NCBI RefSeq assembly: GCF_019634845.1
Contig: NZ_JAHCAQ010000016.1
Coordinates: 1-64,000, forward strand
Source of the DNA: Dokdonella sp.
GTDB lineage: Bacteria > Pseudomonadota > Gammaproteobacteria > Xanthomonadales > Rhodanobacteraceae
DNA: 64,000 nt
Reading direction: 5' to 3'
Below, piece by piece: positions 16,573 to 28,183 of this stretch (its first letter is position 1; every line of letters starts with the position of its first letter). A program made the translations under genes and the position numbers. The notes beneath the pieces were generated by a model that saw nothing but the letters and a program-made list of their open reading frames with translations, ran no database searches and was not told where the DNA came from.

Positions 16573-17943
16573 ATGACTGCCCCCCATGTCGAACTGGCCG
16601 CGCGCGATCTCGCCGTGGTCTGGCACCCGTGCACGCAGATGCACGACCACAGCTTCGTGCCGATGCTGCCGATCGCCGGCGCGCAGGGCGCGTGGCTGCA
16701 CGGCCACGACGGGCGACACTACCTGGACGCGGTGAGCTCGTGGTGGACCTGCCTGCTCGGCCACCGCCACCCGCGCATCGTCGCCGCGCTCAAGGACCAG
16801 CTCGACCGCCTCGACCACGTGATGCTGGCCGGCTTCACCCACGAACCGGCCATCGAACTGGCCGAGGAGCTGGTGCGCATCGCGCCGCGTGCGGCCGGCG
16901 ACAGCCGGCGTCTCGGCCGCGTGTTCTACGCCGACAACGGCTCGGCCGCGATCGAGGTCGCGCTCAAGCTCTCGTTCCACTACTGGCGCAACTGCGGCGA
17001 GCACCGGCGCACGCGCTTCGTCGCGCTGACCGGCAGCTACCATGGCGAAACGCTCGGCGCGCTCGCGGTGACCGACGTACCGCTGTACCGCGCAACCTAT
17101 GCCGCGCTGCTGCTCGAACCGCTGTTCGTTCCCTCGCCCGACACCTGGGATGCCGCGCCCGGCGAGGATGCCGACGCCTGCGCCGCGCGCCGCCTGGGCG
17201 AGCTGCGCGCGCTGCTCGAGCGCCACGCCGGCGAGGTGTGCGCGGTCCTCATCGAGCCGCTGGTGCAATGCGCGGGCGGCATGCGCATGCACGCGGCCAG
17301 CTATCTCGGCGGGCTGCGCGCGCTGTGTGACGAGTTCGCGGTGCACCTCATCGCCGACGAGATCGCGGTCGGCTTCGGCCGCACGGGAACGCTGTTCGCG
17401 TGCGAGCAGGGCCACATCGTTCCCGACTTCCTGTGCCTGTCGAAGGGTCTCACCGGCGGCACGCTGCCGCTGTCGGCGGTGCTGACCACCGACGCGGTGT
17501 ACGCCGCGTTCTACGCCGATTACGCGAGCGGCAAAGCCTTCCTCCACTCGCACAGCTACACCGGCAATCCGCTGGCCTGCCGCGCCGCGGTGGCGACGCT
17601 GGCCGTGCTGCGCGAGGAACCGGTGCTCGAACGCAACCGTGTACTGGCCGCGCAACTGGCCGCGCGGCTGGCGCCGCTGCGCGAGCACCCGCACATCGCC
17701 GATGTACGCCAGACCGGCATGATCGCCGCACTCGAGCTCGCGCGCGACCGGCGCACGCGCGAGCCGTTCCCGGCCGCCGAGCGGCGCGGCCTGCGCGTTT
17801 ACCGCCACGGCCTCGAACACGGCGTCGTGCTGCGCCCGCTCGGCAACGTGGTCTATTTCATGCCGCCCTACTGCATCACGCCAGCGGAAATCGACCTCAT
17901 GGTCGAGGTCGCGAGCGCGGGCATCGAGCGCGCCGTCGCCTGA
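16573..17943 (+). CDS. bioA: Adenosylmethionine-8-amino-7-oxononanoate aminotransferase BioA
   Basis: A 456-residue PLP aminotransferase of biotin synthesis that makes 7,8-diaminopelargonate using S-adenosylmethionine as amino donor. 'VWHPCTQMHDH' and 'YLDAVSSWWTCLLGH' are BioA-specific substrate-pocket segments; 'GSYHGETLGALAVTDV' and the PLP lysine K291 in 'LSKGLTGGTLPL' complete the class-III signature. It is divergent from gspG. No other biotin gene is adjacent, so it stands alone from bioBFCD in this window. Confidence 0.95.
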   Translation: MTAPHVELAARDLAVVWHPCTQMHDHSFVPMLPIAGAQGAWLHGHDGRHYLDAVSSWWTCLLGHRHPRIVAALKDQLDRLDHVMLAGFTHEPAIELAEELVRIAPRAAGDSRRLGRVFYADNGSAAIEVALKLSFHYWRNCGEHRRTRFVALTGSYHGETLGALAVTDVPLYRATYAALLLEPLFVPSPDTWDAAPGEDADACAARRLGELRALLERHAGEVCAVLIEPLVQCAGGMRMHAASYLGGLRALCDEFAVHLIADEIAVGFGRTGTLFACEQGHIVPDFLCLSKGLTGGTLPLSAVLTTDAVYAAFYADYASGKAFLHSHSYTGNPLACRAAVATLAVLREEPVLERNRVLAAQLAARLAPLREHPHIADVRQTGMIAALELARDRRTREPFPAAERRGLRVYRHGLEHGVVLRPLGNVVYFMPPYCITPAEIDLMVEVASAGIERAVA

Positions 17944-18151
17944 CCACCACGCCGTGGACTGCCGCGGCAGCCGCGCGCCGCGCTGCCCAACCCCGGCGCA
18001 ACGCATCGTCGATCGAGTCGCGCGCGATGCGGGGCAAGCGACCGCTAACCCGACGCGAGGCAGGCGCAGCCCAGGCCGCGGGCGCGCCGGGGAGTTGGCA
18101 TCCGGGGGCACGCTTGCGCACAATCCGGCCTCGATCGCGCCGGAGTTCAAC

Positions 18152-18886
18152 ATGCGCATTCCCCGCGTCTATGTCCCGCAGCCGCTGCAACCGGGCAGCG
18201 AAGTCGCCCTGCCCGTGCAGGCCGGCGAACATCTCGTGCGCGTGCTGCGTCTGGAGCGCGGTCATCCGCTGCGCCTGTTCAACGGCGATGGCAACGAATA
18301 CGGCGGCGAGATCGCCTCGCTGGCCAAGCGCGCGGTGACCGCGCGCGTGCTCACGCTGCAGGACGTTCCGTCGCTGGAGAGCCCGCTGCGACTGACTCTC
18401 GTGCAGGGCATCGCGCGCGGCGAGAAGATGGACTGGATCCTGCAGAAGGCGACCGAACTGGGGGTGGCGCGCATCGTGCCGGTGGTGACCGAGCGCACCG
18501 AGGTGCGGCTCGACGCCGAGCGCGCCGAGCGGCGCCTCGCGCACTGGCAGGCCGTGCTCGGCTCGGCCTGCGAGCAGTGCGGACGCAACCGGCTGCCGCA
18601 ACTCGACGAACCGCTGCGCCTGGCCGAGTTCGCGACGCAGCCGGCCGTCGCCGGCGAACTGCGACTCGTGCTCGATCCGCAGGCCGGGAGATGCGTGCAG
18701 ACCCTGCCACAGGCCAGCCAGATGACGCTCGTGGTCGGTCCCGAGGGCGGCTTGTCCGATGCGGATCTGGGCCTGCTCGCGCAGGCCGGCTTTCGCGGCC
18801 TGCGGCTCGGTCCGCGCATCCTGCGTACCGAGACCGCCGGCATCGCCGCGCTGGCCGTGCTGCAGGCGCTGCAGGGCGACCTGTGA
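18152..18886 (+). CDS. rsmE: 16S rRNA (uracil1498-N3)-methyltransferase RsmE
   Basis: A 244-residue SPOUT methyltransferase that makes m3U1498 in 16S rRNA. The N-terminal PUA-like part starts 'MRIPRVYV'; the SPOUT part carries 'LVQGIARGEKMDWILQKATE', 'GPEGGLSDAD' and 'LRLGPRILRTETAGIAAL', which form the trefoil-knot SAM site. The ATG at 18152 is the natural start; the upstream frame is low in family similarity. A 208-base non-coding stretch separates it from bioA. Confidence 0.94.
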   Translation: MRIPRVYVPQPLQPGSEVALPVQAGEHLVRVLRLERGHPLRLFNGDGNEYGGEIASLAKRAVTARVLTLQDVPSLESPLRLTLVQGIARGEKMDWILQKATELGVARIVPVVTERTEVRLDAERAERRLAHWQAVLGSACEQCGRNRLPQLDEPLRLAEFATQPAVAGELRLVLDPQAGRCVQTLPQASQMTLVVGPEGGLSDADLGLLAQAGFRGLRLGPRILRTETAGIAALAVLQALQGDL

Positions 18887-18950
18887 CCGCGCCGCGCACC
18901 GGAATCGGCTCGACCGTTATGCTTGAACCTTCACCCAGGGAGGCAACAGC

Positions 18951-19475
18951 ATGAGCAAGGCAATTGCAGCAGCGGTCGGTGCAACGGTGTTCATCGCCGG
19001 CATCGGTGTCGGCATGGCCGCGCAGAAACTCGGCCCCAGTCTGTTCGAAGGCAAGTCCAAGGCCGCAGCCGCACAGGCGCTGGTCGACGCCGCGCTGGTG
19101 CAGGCCGACGATGGCAGTTGGGAACGCATCGCGGTCGGCCGCATCCAGTACCTGGGCGGGCAGAAGCCGCAGGGACAGGCGATCTTCGATGCGATCCTCG
19201 CCGGCAAGCACGCCGCCAGCGACGAGATGCGCATCGCCCGTGTCTACCGCGAGGCGGGCGAATGGAGCCGCGCCAAGCCGCTGTTCGACACCTACGTGAC
19301 GAAGAACCCCAAGGACGAGAAGGAAATCGCCGAGATCGGCGCCTACTACCTGCTCGCCGGCGACCGCGACCACGCCGAGGCTCTGTTCGCCAAGTCCTTC
19401 GCGATCACCTCCGAGTTCTGGGCCACCGTCGCTGCGGCCGGCGCCTATCTGGGCGTGGCGCCACTGGCCGACTGA
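18951..19475 (+). CDS. TPR-like repeat protein with N-terminal membrane anchor
   Basis: A 174-residue protein with an N-terminal hydrophobic segment (about 4-23) that may act as a signal anchor, followed by helix-turn-helix repeats resembling tetratricopeptide repeats ('EWSRAKPLFDTYVTKNPKDE', 'AGDRDHAEALFAKSF'). No catalytic motif is seen. An excellent ribosome-binding site (GGGAGG, 7 bases before the ATG) and a TATGCT -10-like box near 18917 support expression as its own unit. Role unknown; similar short TPR proteins often scaffold envelope complexes. Confidence 0.72.
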   Translation: MSKAIAAAVGATVFIAGIGVGMAAQKLGPSLFEGKSKAAAAQALVDAALVQADDGSWERIAVGRIQYLGGQKPQGQAIFDAILAGKHAASDEMRIARVYREAGEWSRAKPLFDTYVTKNPKDEKEIAEIGAYYLLAGDRDHAEALFAKSFAITSEFWATVAAAGAYLGVAPLAD

Positions 19476-19487
19476 AGCCGGTCGCGC

Positions 19488-19766
19488 TCAGGCCAGCGCT
19501 GGGCCAAGTCCGCCTTCGGCTGCGCGGGTATCGGCCTCGTCGGCATGCGGCCCGGCCAGCGCGGCCTCGATCGCGCGCACGATCGGCAGCGCCCGCTCGA
19601 TGTCGCAATCGGCCACCATCACGCTGACGAGGTTCCAGCACGGCAGCTCGCCGAGCGCGCCCGTGAGCTGCTCGCCGGCGACATGGGCGAACATGCCCTC
19701 GGCCTCGAGCGCACCCTTGACGAGGTTGGCATCGATGAGCGTGTCGGCGCGGTAAACGATCTTCAT
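19488..19766 (-). CDS. DUF2007 domain protein
   Basis: A 92-residue protein matching the DUF2007 'putative signal transducing protein' family: an N-terminal 'MKIVYRADTLIDANLVKGAL' strand-helix unit, then 'VAGEQLTGALGELPCWNLVS' and 'VMVADCDIERAL'. The ATG at 19766 has GGAGG nine bases upstream, preferred over a TTG three codons earlier. It is convergent with the TPR gene (12 bases between stops). Function not established. Confidence 0.82.
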   Translation of the reverse strand: MKIVYRADTLIDANLVKGALEAEGMFAHVAGEQLTGALGELPCWNLVSVMVADCDIERALPIVRAIEAALAGPHADEADTRAAEGGLGPALA

Positions 19767-19879
19767 GGGCGGCAACCTCCGCGCGCCATCATGAACCTGT
19801 CGCCGCCGCGCTGCACGCGCGGCGGCGTCCCGGTTCGCTTTCGCGGGCCCGACCGCTAAACTCGCGCATTTCCGCCACC

Positions 19880-21649
19880 ATGGACGCCGCCACGCGGCGC
19901 CTTCGCATGACCGACGCCAGCAGCGCGCCCACCGCGGGCCATTCCTTCATCCGCCAGATCGTCGTCGCCGACGTCGCCGCCGGCAAGCATGGTGGCGCGG
20001 TCCGCACGCGCTTTCCGCCCGAGCCCAACGGCTATCTGCACCTGGGTCACGCCAAGGCGATCTGCCTCGACTTCGGCCTCGCGCGCGAGTTCGGCGGCAG
20101 CACCGCGCTGCGCTTCGACGACACCAACCCGGCCAAGGAAGACGTCGAATACGTCGAGGCGATCAAGGCCGACGTGCAATGGCTCGGCTTCCAGTGGGAC
20201 ACGCTGCGCCACAGCTCGGACTATTTCGAGGTGCTGTATCTGGGTGCCGAGAAGATGATCCGGCTCGGCAAGGCCTACGTCTGCGACCTCAGTGCCGAGC
20301 AGGTGCGCGCGCAGCGCGGCACGCTGACCGAGGCCGGACGCAACTCGCCGTACCGCGAGCGCGGCATCGAGGAAAACCTCGACCTGTTCCGGCGCATGCG
20401 CGCGGGCGAGTTCGCCGACGGCGCGCGCACGTTGCGCGCCAAGATCGACATGGCCGCCGGCAACATCAACCTGCGCGACCCGGCGATCTACCGCATCCGC
20501 CGCCTCAGCCACCAGAACACCGGCGATGCCTGGTGCATCTACCCGATGTACGACTACGCGCATCCGGTGTCCGACGCGGTGGAAGGCATCACGCACTCGT
20601 TCTGCACCCTCGAGTTCGAGGACCACCGGCCGCTGTACGACTGGTTCCTCGACCAGCTCGACCTGCCCAATGACGCGAGCCTGACCGAACCGCTGCGGCG
20701 CGCCGGCCTGTGGCAGCAGCCCAGCCGCCCGCAGCAGATCGAGTTCGCGCGCGGCAACCTCGACTACACCGTGATGAGCAAGCGCAAGCTCATGGCACTG
20801 GTCGCCGAGCGCCTCGTCGATGGCTGGGACGATCCGCGCATGCCCACGCTTGCGGGGGCGCGCCGCCGCGGCTTTCCGCCGGCCGCGATCCGCGCGTTCT
20901 GGGAACGCGCCGGCGTGACCAAGCAGAACTCGGTGATCGAGTTCAGCGTGCTCGAAAACTGCGTGCGCGAGGTGCTCGACGCGAATGCGCCACGGCGCAT
21001 GGCCGTGCTCGACCCGCTCAGGCTCGTCATCGACAACCTCGGCGCCGGCCACACCGAAACGATCGGGTTTGCCAACCATCCGAAGAATCCCGACTTCGGC
21101 ACGCGGCAGGTGCCGTTTTCGCGCGAGCTGTGGATCGAGCGCGAGGATTTCGCCGAGGTTCCGCCCAAGGGCTTCCACCGCCTCGTGCCCGGTGGCGAAG
21201 TGCGCCTGCGCGGTGTCGGCATCGTGCGCTGCACCGATCTGGTCAAGGATGCCGCCGGCAACGTGACGCAGGTCCACTGCACGCTCGACCCCGATACGCG
21301 GCATGGCATGCCGGGCGCCGAGCGCAAGGTCAAGGGCACGATCCACTGGGTCAGCGCCGCGCATGCGCTCGCCGCCGAAGTGCGTCTGTACGACCGCCTG
21401 TTCACGGCGGCCGATCCCGACGACGACAGCGATGGCAAGAGCTACGCCGACCACCTCAACCGTGATTCCAAGCGCGTCGTCGGCGCGTGGCTGGAACCGG
21501 CCGCGGCCGATGTCGACGCCGAAGCCGCACTGCAGTTCGAACGGCTTGGCTATTTCACCGCCGACCGCCGCGACCACACGCCGCAGCGCCCGGTGTTCAA
21601 TCGCACGGTGACGCTGCGCGACACCTGGGCCAAGGTCGCCGGCAAGTGA
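19880..21649 (+). CDS. glnS: Glutaminyl-tRNA synthetase
   Basis: A 589-residue class I aminoacyl-tRNA synthetase charging tRNA-Gln. The HIGH-type motif is H54-L-G-H in 'PEPNGYLHLGHAKA', and the KMSKS-type loop is 'VMSKRKL' at residues 298-304. 'FDDTNPAKED', 'TLRAKIDMAAGNINLRDP' and the C-terminal beta-barrel anticodon-binding region are typical. An alternative ATG nine codons later (19907) would also fit the family N-terminus. A TAAACT -10-like hexamer sits at 19857-19862. The stop overlaps a possible GTG start of the deaminase gene. Confidence 0.96.
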   Translation: MDAATRRLRMTDASSAPTAGHSFIRQIVVADVAAGKHGGAVRTRFPPEPNGYLHLGHAKAICLDFGLAREFGGSTALRFDDTNPAKEDVEYVEAIKADVQWLGFQWDTLRHSSDYFEVLYLGAEKMIRLGKAYVCDLSAEQVRAQRGTLTEAGRNSPYRERGIEENLDLFRRMRAGEFADGARTLRAKIDMAAGNINLRDPAIYRIRRLSHQNTGDAWCIYPMYDYAHPVSDAVEGITHSFCTLEFEDHRPLYDWFLDQLDLPNDASLTEPLRRAGLWQQPSRPQQIEFARGNLDYTVMSKRKLMALVAERLVDGWDDPRMPTLAGARRRGFPPAAIRAFWERAGVTKQNSVIEFSVLENCVREVLDANAPRRMAVLDPLRLVIDNLGAGHTETIGFANHPKNPDFGTRQVPFSRELWIEREDFAEVPPKGFHRLVPGGEVRLRGVGIVRCTDLVKDAAGNVTQVHCTLDPDTRHGMPGAERKVKGTIHWVSAAHALAAEVRLYDRLFTAADPDDDSDGKSYADHLNRDSKRVVGAWLEPAAADVDAEAALQFERLGYFTADRRDHTPQRPVFNRTVTLRDTWAKVAGK

Positions 21650-21654
21650 GCACG

Positions 21655-22215
21655 ATGATTCCGGCGCAACTGCACCTGACCCTGCCGTTGTGGCTGCGCG
21701 AGCATATCGATTCGCAGCGCCTGTACGAGGATGACGCGGCCAAGGTCGGCCTCGCGATCGAGCTGGCACGCGGCAATGTCGAGCATCGTGCCGGTGGCCC
21801 GTTCGGCGCGGCCGTGTTCACGGCCATGGGCCGGCTCGTCGCGGTCGGCGTCAATCGCGTGGTGCCGCAGAACTGCTCGGTCGCCCATGCCGAAATGATG
21901 GCCTACATGCTGGCGCAGCAGCGCCTGCAACGCTACCGCCTCAACGACGACGGCAACCGTTTCATCCTCGCCACCAGCGCCCAGCCATGCTGCCAGTGCT
22001 ACGGCGCCACGATCTGGGCCGGCATCGACGAGCTGCTGATCGGCGCGCGCAGCGAGGACGTGATGGAACTGAGCGAGTTCGACGAAGGCCCGCTGCCAAC
22101 CGACTGGATCGGCGAGCTCACCCGGCGCGGCATCGCGGTCCGCCGCGACATCCGGCGCGACGAGGCACGGCAGGTGTTCGTGCGTTACCGCGAGCTGGGC
22201 GGCGCGGCCTACTGA
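21655..22215 (+). CDS. Nucleoside/guanine deaminase-family protein
   Basis: A 186-residue zinc-dependent CMP/dCMP-type deaminase. Zinc ligands and proton shuttle are H78-A-E80 in 'SVAHAEMMAY' and C112/C115 in 'AQPCCQCYGATIWAGI'. 'GGPFGAAVF' resembles guanine deaminases and related nucleoside deaminases; the exact base is not certain. The ATG at 21655 was used; a GTG at 21646 that overlaps the glnS stop as GTGA is an equally plausible coupled start. It lies immediately downstream of glnS. Confidence 0.85.
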   Translation: MIPAQLHLTLPLWLREHIDSQRLYEDDAAKVGLAIELARGNVEHRAGGPFGAAVFTAMGRLVAVGVNRVVPQNCSVAHAEMMAYMLAQQRLQRYRLNDDGNRFILATSAQPCCQCYGATIWAGIDELLIGARSEDVMELSEFDEGPLPTDWIGELTRRGIAVRRDIRRDEARQVFVRYRELGGAAY

Positions 22216-22247
22216 GTGCCGGCGGTGCGTGACCGCCCGCGGCGCGG

Positions 22248-23650
<1,403 letters not shown>

Positions 23651-23664
23651 GACTGCAAAGCTCC

Positions 23665-23982
23665 TTACTTGGCGCCGGTGATGCCGGTGATTTCGATTTC
23701 GGTGTAATGCTGCCGATGGCCCATCTCCTTGCGATGGTGCTTGCGGCGGCGGAACTTGACGATGCGGATCTTGTCGGCGCGGCCGTGCGCGACCACCTTG
23801 GCGGTGACCGCAGCGCCGGCCACGGTCGGCGTACCGACCGTCACGCCTTCGCCGGTGCCGACCAGCAGCACCTGATCGAGCTTGACCTCGGCGCCGACAT
23901 CGGCGACGAGCTTTTCCACGCGCAGGGTCTCGCCCTGCGCCACGCGGTACTGACGACCGCCGGTGACTACGACTGCGTACAT
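23665..23982 (-). CDS. rplU: 50S ribosomal protein L21
   Basis: A 105-residue L21 with the typical '[20 protein letters not shown]' start and '[20 protein letters not shown]' C-terminal region. The ATG at 23982 is chosen over one two codons earlier because AGAGG lies seven bases upstream of the former and only one from the latter. It is the promoter-proximal gene of rplU-rpmA. Confidence 0.98.
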   Translation of the reverse strand: MYAVVVTGGRQYRVAQGETLRVEKLVADVGAEVKLDQVLLVGTGEGVTVGTPTVAGAAVTAKVVAHGRADKIRIVKFRRRKHHRKEMGHRQHYTEIEITGITGAK

Positions 23983-24049
23983 GGCCATGCCTCTGTAGTT
24001 ATTCTGGTTACAGCCTGCGCCGACGGAATTGTCCGGCAGCGAGCCGCGC

Positions 24050-24079
24050 AGTATAGCCGCGCGCCAAAGTCCCATGCAA
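24050..24079 (-). promoter_or_regulatory. Promoter of rplU-rpmA
   Basis: TTGCAT (24079-24074) and TATACT (24055-24050) are spaced 18 bases apart on the minus strand, one of the best sigma-70 matches in the window. The predicted 5' leader is about 60 bases. Confidence 0.75.
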
Positions 24080-24296
24080 GCCGTTGTTTTGCATGCCCAC
24101 GCCGGCCAGTGCGAGGCGGCGGCACGCCGCTCAGCCGGCCCCCCGTCGGTCGGCCGTGCCATCAGGCCGCTCCAGGCCGAGAACGCGCGGCGGCCATCGC
24201 CGCACCGCCGGGCCCGCCTCCGGCCACCCGCCAACGACCAGCCTCGGAGTGCCGCTGCTGCCGGCGCCGCGCGGCGCGCTGGTCGGCGGATGCGCT

Positions 24297-24305
24297 TGTT
24301 ATATT
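24297..24305 (+). promoter_or_regulatory. Extended -10 promoter of uvrA
   Basis: TGT-TATATT, an extended -10 element, ends 26 bases before the uvrA ATG; no clear -35 is present. No LexA operator overlaps it. Confidence 0.45.
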
Positions 24306-24331
24306 GGCCCACTGCCCCATTTGCCTTCAGC

Positions 24332-27202
24332 ATGGACTCGATCCGCATCCGCGGTGCGCGCACGCACAACCTCAAGAACATCGATCTCGACCTGCCGCGC
24401 AACCAGTTGATCGTGATCACCGGCCTGTCCGGCTCGGGCAAGTCCTCGCTCGCGTTCGACACGATCTATGCCGAAGGCCAGCGCCGTTACGTCGAGTCGC
24501 TGTCGGCCTACGCGCGCCAGTTCCTGTCGATGATGGAGAAGCCCGACGTCGACCACATCGAGGGGCTGTCGCCGGCGATCTCGATCGAGCAGAAATCGAC
24601 CTCGCACAATCCGCGCTCCACGGTCGGCACCATCACCGAGATCCACGACTACCTGCGCCTGCTGTACGCCCGCGTGGGCACGCCACGCTGCCCCGAGCAT
24701 GGCACCAGCCTGCAGGCGCAGACCGTCAGCCAGATGGTCGACAGCGTGCTGGCACTCGATGCGGGGCACCGCTGGATGCTGCTCGCGCCGGTGATTCGCC
24801 AGCGCAAGGGCGAACACGTGCAGGTACTGGAGCAGTTGCGGGCGCAGGGTTTCGTGCGCGCCCGCGTCGACGGCGTGGTGCATGAACTCGACGCGGTGCC
24901 GCCGCTGGCGCTGCGCGTCAAGCACACGATCGAGGTCGTGATCGACCGCTTCCGCCCGCGCGCCGATCTCCAGCAGCGTCTGGCCGAGTCGTTCGAGACG
25001 GCGTTGCGTCTGGGCGACGGCATTGCGCTCGTCGCCGACCTCGACGATACCGACGCGGCCGAACTCACCTATTCCTCGCGCTTCTCCTGTCCGATCTGCG
25101 ACTACGCGCTGCCCGAGCTCGAACCGCGCCTGTTCTCGTTCAATTCACCGCTCGGCGCCTGCCCCGACTGCGACGGCCTGGGCGTGACCCAGTTCTTCGA
25201 CCCGGCGCGCGTGGTCGCGCATCCGCAGGCGAGCCTGGCCGGCGGCGCGATCCGCAGTTGGGACCGGCGCAACCCGTATTATTTCCAGCTCATCCAGTCG
25301 CTGGCGCGACACTACAAGTTCGACGTCGACACGCCGTGGGAAAAGCTGCCCAAGGCCACGCGCGAGGCCGTGCTGTTCGGCTCCGGCAGCGAGTCGATCG
25401 CGTTCCGCCACACGCCCGGCAACGCCAGCGGCGCGGTCACGCGCAAGCATCCGTTCGAGGGCATCGTCGTCAACCTCGAGCGCCGCTACAAGGAAACCGA
25501 GTCGCCCGCCGTGCGCGAGGAACTGGCTCGCTTCATCAGCGAGCGTCCCTGCCCCGCCTGCGCCGGACAACGCCTCAACCGCAGCGCGCGCAACGTGTTC
25601 GTCGGCGACGCCAACCTGCCCGCGTTGGCCGCGCTGCCGATCGGGCAGGCGCTGGCGTTCTTCGACCGCCTCAAGCTCGATGGCTGGCGCGGCGACATCG
25701 CCACCAAGATCGTCAAGGAGATCCGCGAGCGTCTGCGCTTCCTCGTCGACGTGGGCCTCGACTACCTCACGCTCGAGCGCAAGGCCGACTCGCTGTCGGG
25801 CGGCGAGGCGCAGCGCATCCGCCTCGCCAGCCAGATCGGCGCCGGCCTCGTCGGCGTGCTGTACGTGCTCGACGAGCCGTCGATCGGCCTGCACCAGCGC
25901 GACAACGAACGCCTGCTCGCCACGCTGACGCGCCTGCGTGACCTGGGCAACACCGTGATCGTGGTCGAACACGACGAAGACGCGATCCGCCATGCCGACC
26001 ACGTCGTCGACATCGGCCCCGGAGCGGGGGCGCACGGCGGCGAAGTCGTGGCGCAGGGCGATGTCGCGGCGCTGGTCAGGGCCACCGGTTCGCTGACCGG
26101 CCAGTACCTGTCGGGGGCGCGCCGCATCGAGATCCCGCGCCAGCGCCGGCCACGCGATCCGGCACGCCTGCTGCGCCTGCTCGGCGCCAGCGGCAACAAC
26201 CTGCGCGAGGTCGACCTGGAGATTCCGGCCGGCCTGTTCACCTGCATCACCGGCGTGTCGGGCTCGGGCAAGTCCACGCTCATCAACGAGACCCTGCGCA
26301 AGCTCGCCGCCGCGCAGCTCAATGGCGCCAACGAGCAGCCGGCTCCGTTCCGCGCCATCGAGCAACTCGAGCTGTTCGACAAGGTCGTCGACATCGACCA
26401 GTCACCGATCGGGCGCACGCCGCGTTCCAACCCGGCGACCTACACCGGCCTGTTCACGCCGCTGCGCGAGCTGTTCGCGCAGGTGCCCGAGGCGCGCGCA
26501 CGCGGCTACGGGGCGGGTCGCTTCAGCTTCAACGTCAAGGGCGGGCGCTGCGAGGCCTGCGAGGGCGGCGGCCTCATCAAGGTCGAGATGCATTTCCTGC
26601 CCGATGTCTACGTGCCGTGCGACCTGTGCCATGGCAAGCGCTACAACCGCGAGACGCTCGAAATCAGCTGGAAGGGCCACACCATCGCCGACGTGCTCGA
26701 CATGACGGTCGAGGACGCGGCGCGCCTGTTCGAGAACGTGCCCGTGCTCAAGCGCAAGCTCGACACCCTGGTCGATGTCGGCCTGGCGTACCTCCGGCTC
26801 GGCCAGAGCGCGACCACGCTGTCGGGCGGCGAGGCACAGCGCGTGAAACTGTCGCGCGAGCTGTCGCGGCGCGACACCGGACGCACGCTCTACATCCTCG
26901 ACGAACCGACCACGGGCCTGCATTTCCACGACATCGAGCAACTGCTGCACGTGCTGCAACGACTCGTCGACGACGGCAACACCGTGGTCGTGATCGAACA
27001 CAATCTCGACGTCATCAAGACGGCCGACTGGATCGTCGACCTTGGCCCCGAAGGCGGCGAGCGCGGCGGCCGCATCATCGCCGCCGGCACTCCCGAACAG
27101 GTGGCGCAGGCAGCCGAATCGTTCACCGGCCAGTTCCTCGCCCGCACGCTCGGCATCACCGCCGGCGCGCGCAAGAAACGCAGCCGCAAGGAGGCCGCAT
27201 GA
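24332..27202 (+). CDS. uvrA: Excinuclease ABC subunit A
   Basis: A 956-residue DNA-damage recognition ATPase of nucleotide excision repair, collinear with E. coli UvrA. Two ABC modules are seen: Walker A 'GLSGSGKSS' at 31-39 with signature '[12 protein letters not shown]', and a second 'GVSGSGKST' with '[12 protein letters not shown]'. Two C4 zinc modules are present: 'CPICDY' with 'CPDCDG' 19 residues later, and 'CEACEG' with 'CDLCHG'. The ATG at 24332 starts the canonical '[20 protein letters not shown]'. Its stop overlaps the thioesterase start by four bases (ATGA). Confidence 0.98.
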   Translation: MDSIRIRGARTHNLKNIDLDLPRNQLIVITGLSGSGKSSLAFDTIYAEGQRRYVESLSAYARQFLSMMEKPDVDHIEGLSPAISIEQKSTSHNPRSTVGTITEIHDYLRLLYARVGTPRCPEHGTSLQAQTVSQMVDSVLALDAGHRWMLLAPVIRQRKGEHVQVLEQLRAQGFVRARVDGVVHELDAVPPLALRVKHTIEVVIDRFRPRADLQQRLAESFETALRLGDGIALVADLDDTDAAELTYSSRFSCPICDYALPELEPRLFSFNSPLGACPDCDGLGVTQFFDPARVVAHPQASLAGGAIRSWDRRNPYYFQLIQSLARHYKFDVDTPWEKLPKATREAVLFGSGSESIAFRHTPGNASGAVTRKHPFEGIVVNLERRYKETESPAVREELARFISERPCPACAGQRLNRSARNVFVGDANLPALAALPIGQALAFFDRLKLDGWRGDIATKIVKEIRERLRFLVDVGLDYLTLERKADSLSGGEAQRIRLASQIGAGLVGVLYVLDEPSIGLHQRDNERLLATLTRLRDLGNTVIVVEHDEDAIRHADHVVDIGPGAGAHGGEVVAQGDVAALVRATGSLTGQYLSGARRIEIPRQRRPRDPARLLRLLGASGNNLREVDLEIPAGLFTCITGVSGSGKSTLINETLRKLAAAQLNGANEQPAPFRAIEQLELFDKVVDIDQSPIGRTPRSNPATYTGLFTPLRELFAQVPEARARGYGAGRFSFNVKGGRCEACEGGGLIKVEMHFLPDVYVPCDLCHGKRYNRETLEISWKGHTIADVLDMTVEDAARLFENVPVLKRKLDTLVDVGLAYLRLGQSATTLSGGEAQRVKLSRELSRRDTGRTLYILDEPTTGLHFHDIEQLLHVLQRLVDDGNTVVVIEHNLDVIKTADWIVDLGPEGGERGGRIIAAGTPEQVAQAAESFTGQFLARTLGITAGARKKRSRKEAA

Positions 27203-27648
27203 GCAGCACCGCCGCCGTCGTCGTCGCACGCGTGCCGATCACGGTGCGCTGGGGTGATCTGGACGCGTTCGACCATGTCAACAACGCGGCCTTCCTCGTC
27301 TACGCGCAGGAAGCGCGCATCGTGTGGCTGAGCCAGCTCGGCGCCAGCCTGCGCGATGCCACGATGATGCCGGTCGTCGCGGCCGCCAGTCTCAACTTCC
27401 GCCGCCAGCTCGGCTGGCCCGCGCGCATCGTGGTCGAGCTGTCGGTGGCGCGGCTGGGCAACTCGTCGCTGACGCTGGCCCATCGCATCGTCGCCGCCGA
27501 CGACGATGCCTGCGTGTACGCCGATGGCGACACGGTCATGGTCTGGATCGACCCGGCCAGTGGACGCGCGATTGCGCTGCCGGCGGCGATCCGCGCGCTG
27601 GCGCCGGCTGCCGTGCCACACGATCCGTCCGCCGCAAGCGCACCGTGA
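27199..27648 (+). CDS. Acyl-CoA thioesterase, hotdog fold (4HBT/YbgC type)
   Basis: A 149-residue single-hotdog thioesterase. The catalytic segment '[19 protein letters not shown]' carries the aspartate of 4-hydroxybenzoyl-CoA-type thioesterases; '[20 protein letters not shown]' follows. Substrate chain length cannot be predicted. A perfect AAGGAGG site lies in the uvrA C-terminal codons just before the ATG, and the ATGA overlap indicates coupling to uvrA. Confidence 0.88.
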   Translation: MSSTAAVVVARVPITVRWGDLDAFDHVNNAAFLVYAQEARIVWLSQLGASLRDATMMPVVAAASLNFRRQLGWPARIVVELSVARLGNSSLTLAHRIVAADDDACVYADGDTVMVWIDPASGRAIALPAAIRALAPAAVPHDPSAASAP

Positions 27649-27688
27649 CGCGGCCGCGTGGTGCGGCGCACCCGGCACGCCCGCTCGT

Positions 27689-27703
27689 GCGCCGGCCCGG
27701 CGC
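27689..27703. terminator. Short GC palindrome at a convergent junction
   Basis: A 15-base perfect palindromic arrangement (GCGCCGG-C-CCGGCGC) lies between the thioesterase stop and the convergent PCuAC stop. It is plausible as a bidirectional terminator core but lacks a U-tract. Confidence 0.3.
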
Positions 27704-27720
27704 CTGCGATCGACCCGGCG

Positions 27721-28161
27721 TCAGTCGTCGACCGCGGAGGGATCGGTCACGTCGAACGACGTGTCCACGCGCTGACCGTCCTGCAACAGGAAGGTGATGC
27801 CGACCTTGTCACCGACCGCGATGTTGCGCCGTGGCGACATCAGCATGAGATGGTAGCCGCCCGGTTCGAGCTTGACCGTGGCACCGGGCGCGACCACGAG
27901 GCGATGCACCTCGCGCATCTTGGCGATGTCCTGGGTGAGGATCGTCTCGTGCAGGCTCACGTTGCGGAAGGTGTCGCTCTGCGCGGTGAGCACCGTGACC
28001 GGGCTGTCGCCGTCGTTCGACAACGTGGCATAGCCTGCCGTCATCGACGCGCCGGGCGGAATCGCCCGCACCCAGGCGTCGTGCACCGCGAGGCGTCCCT
28101 CGGCATGCGCGGCTCCGGCGACCGCAAGCAACAGTGCCAGACCACAGGCTCGCATCGTCAT
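27721..28161 (-). CDS. Periplasmic copper chaperone PCu(A)C
   Basis: A 146-residue exported protein; signal peptide about 1-20 (AHA-EG). The copper site H-x10-M-x21-H-x-M is exact: H71, M82, H104 and M106. Such proteins deliver Cu(I) to the CuA or CuB centre of cytochrome c oxidase, often with Sco, which is not encoded here. The ATG at 28161 has GGAGG eight bases upstream. It is divergent from the DUF4139 gene across a 62-base gap that holds a 13-base palindrome. Confidence 0.92.
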   Translation of the reverse strand: MTMRACGLALLLAVAGAAHAEGRLAVHDAWVRAIPPGASMTAGYATLSNDGDSPVTVLTAQSDTFRNVSLHETILTQDIAKMREVHRLVVAPGATVKLEPGGYHLMLMSPRRNIAVGDKVGITFLLQDGQRVDTSFDVTDPSAVDD

Positions 28162-28183
28162 CGTCGCAACCTCCATCGGGGTG

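Larger units (their letters stand above)
23989..24331. other. Divergent intergenic region between rplU and uvrA
   Basis: This 343-base stretch holds no convincing gene. It contains the rplU promoter on the minus strand and a candidate uvrA promoter on the plus strand. The middle (about 24085-24290) is GC-rich with no motif recognised; no LexA-type box of the Xanthomonas or E. coli form was seen before uvrA. Confidence 0.6.

Noticed and set aside
24240-24331. LexA box upstream of uvrA
   Set aside because: Neither the E. coli CTGT-N8-ACAG nor the Xanthomonas TTAG-N6-TACTA form is present near the start.
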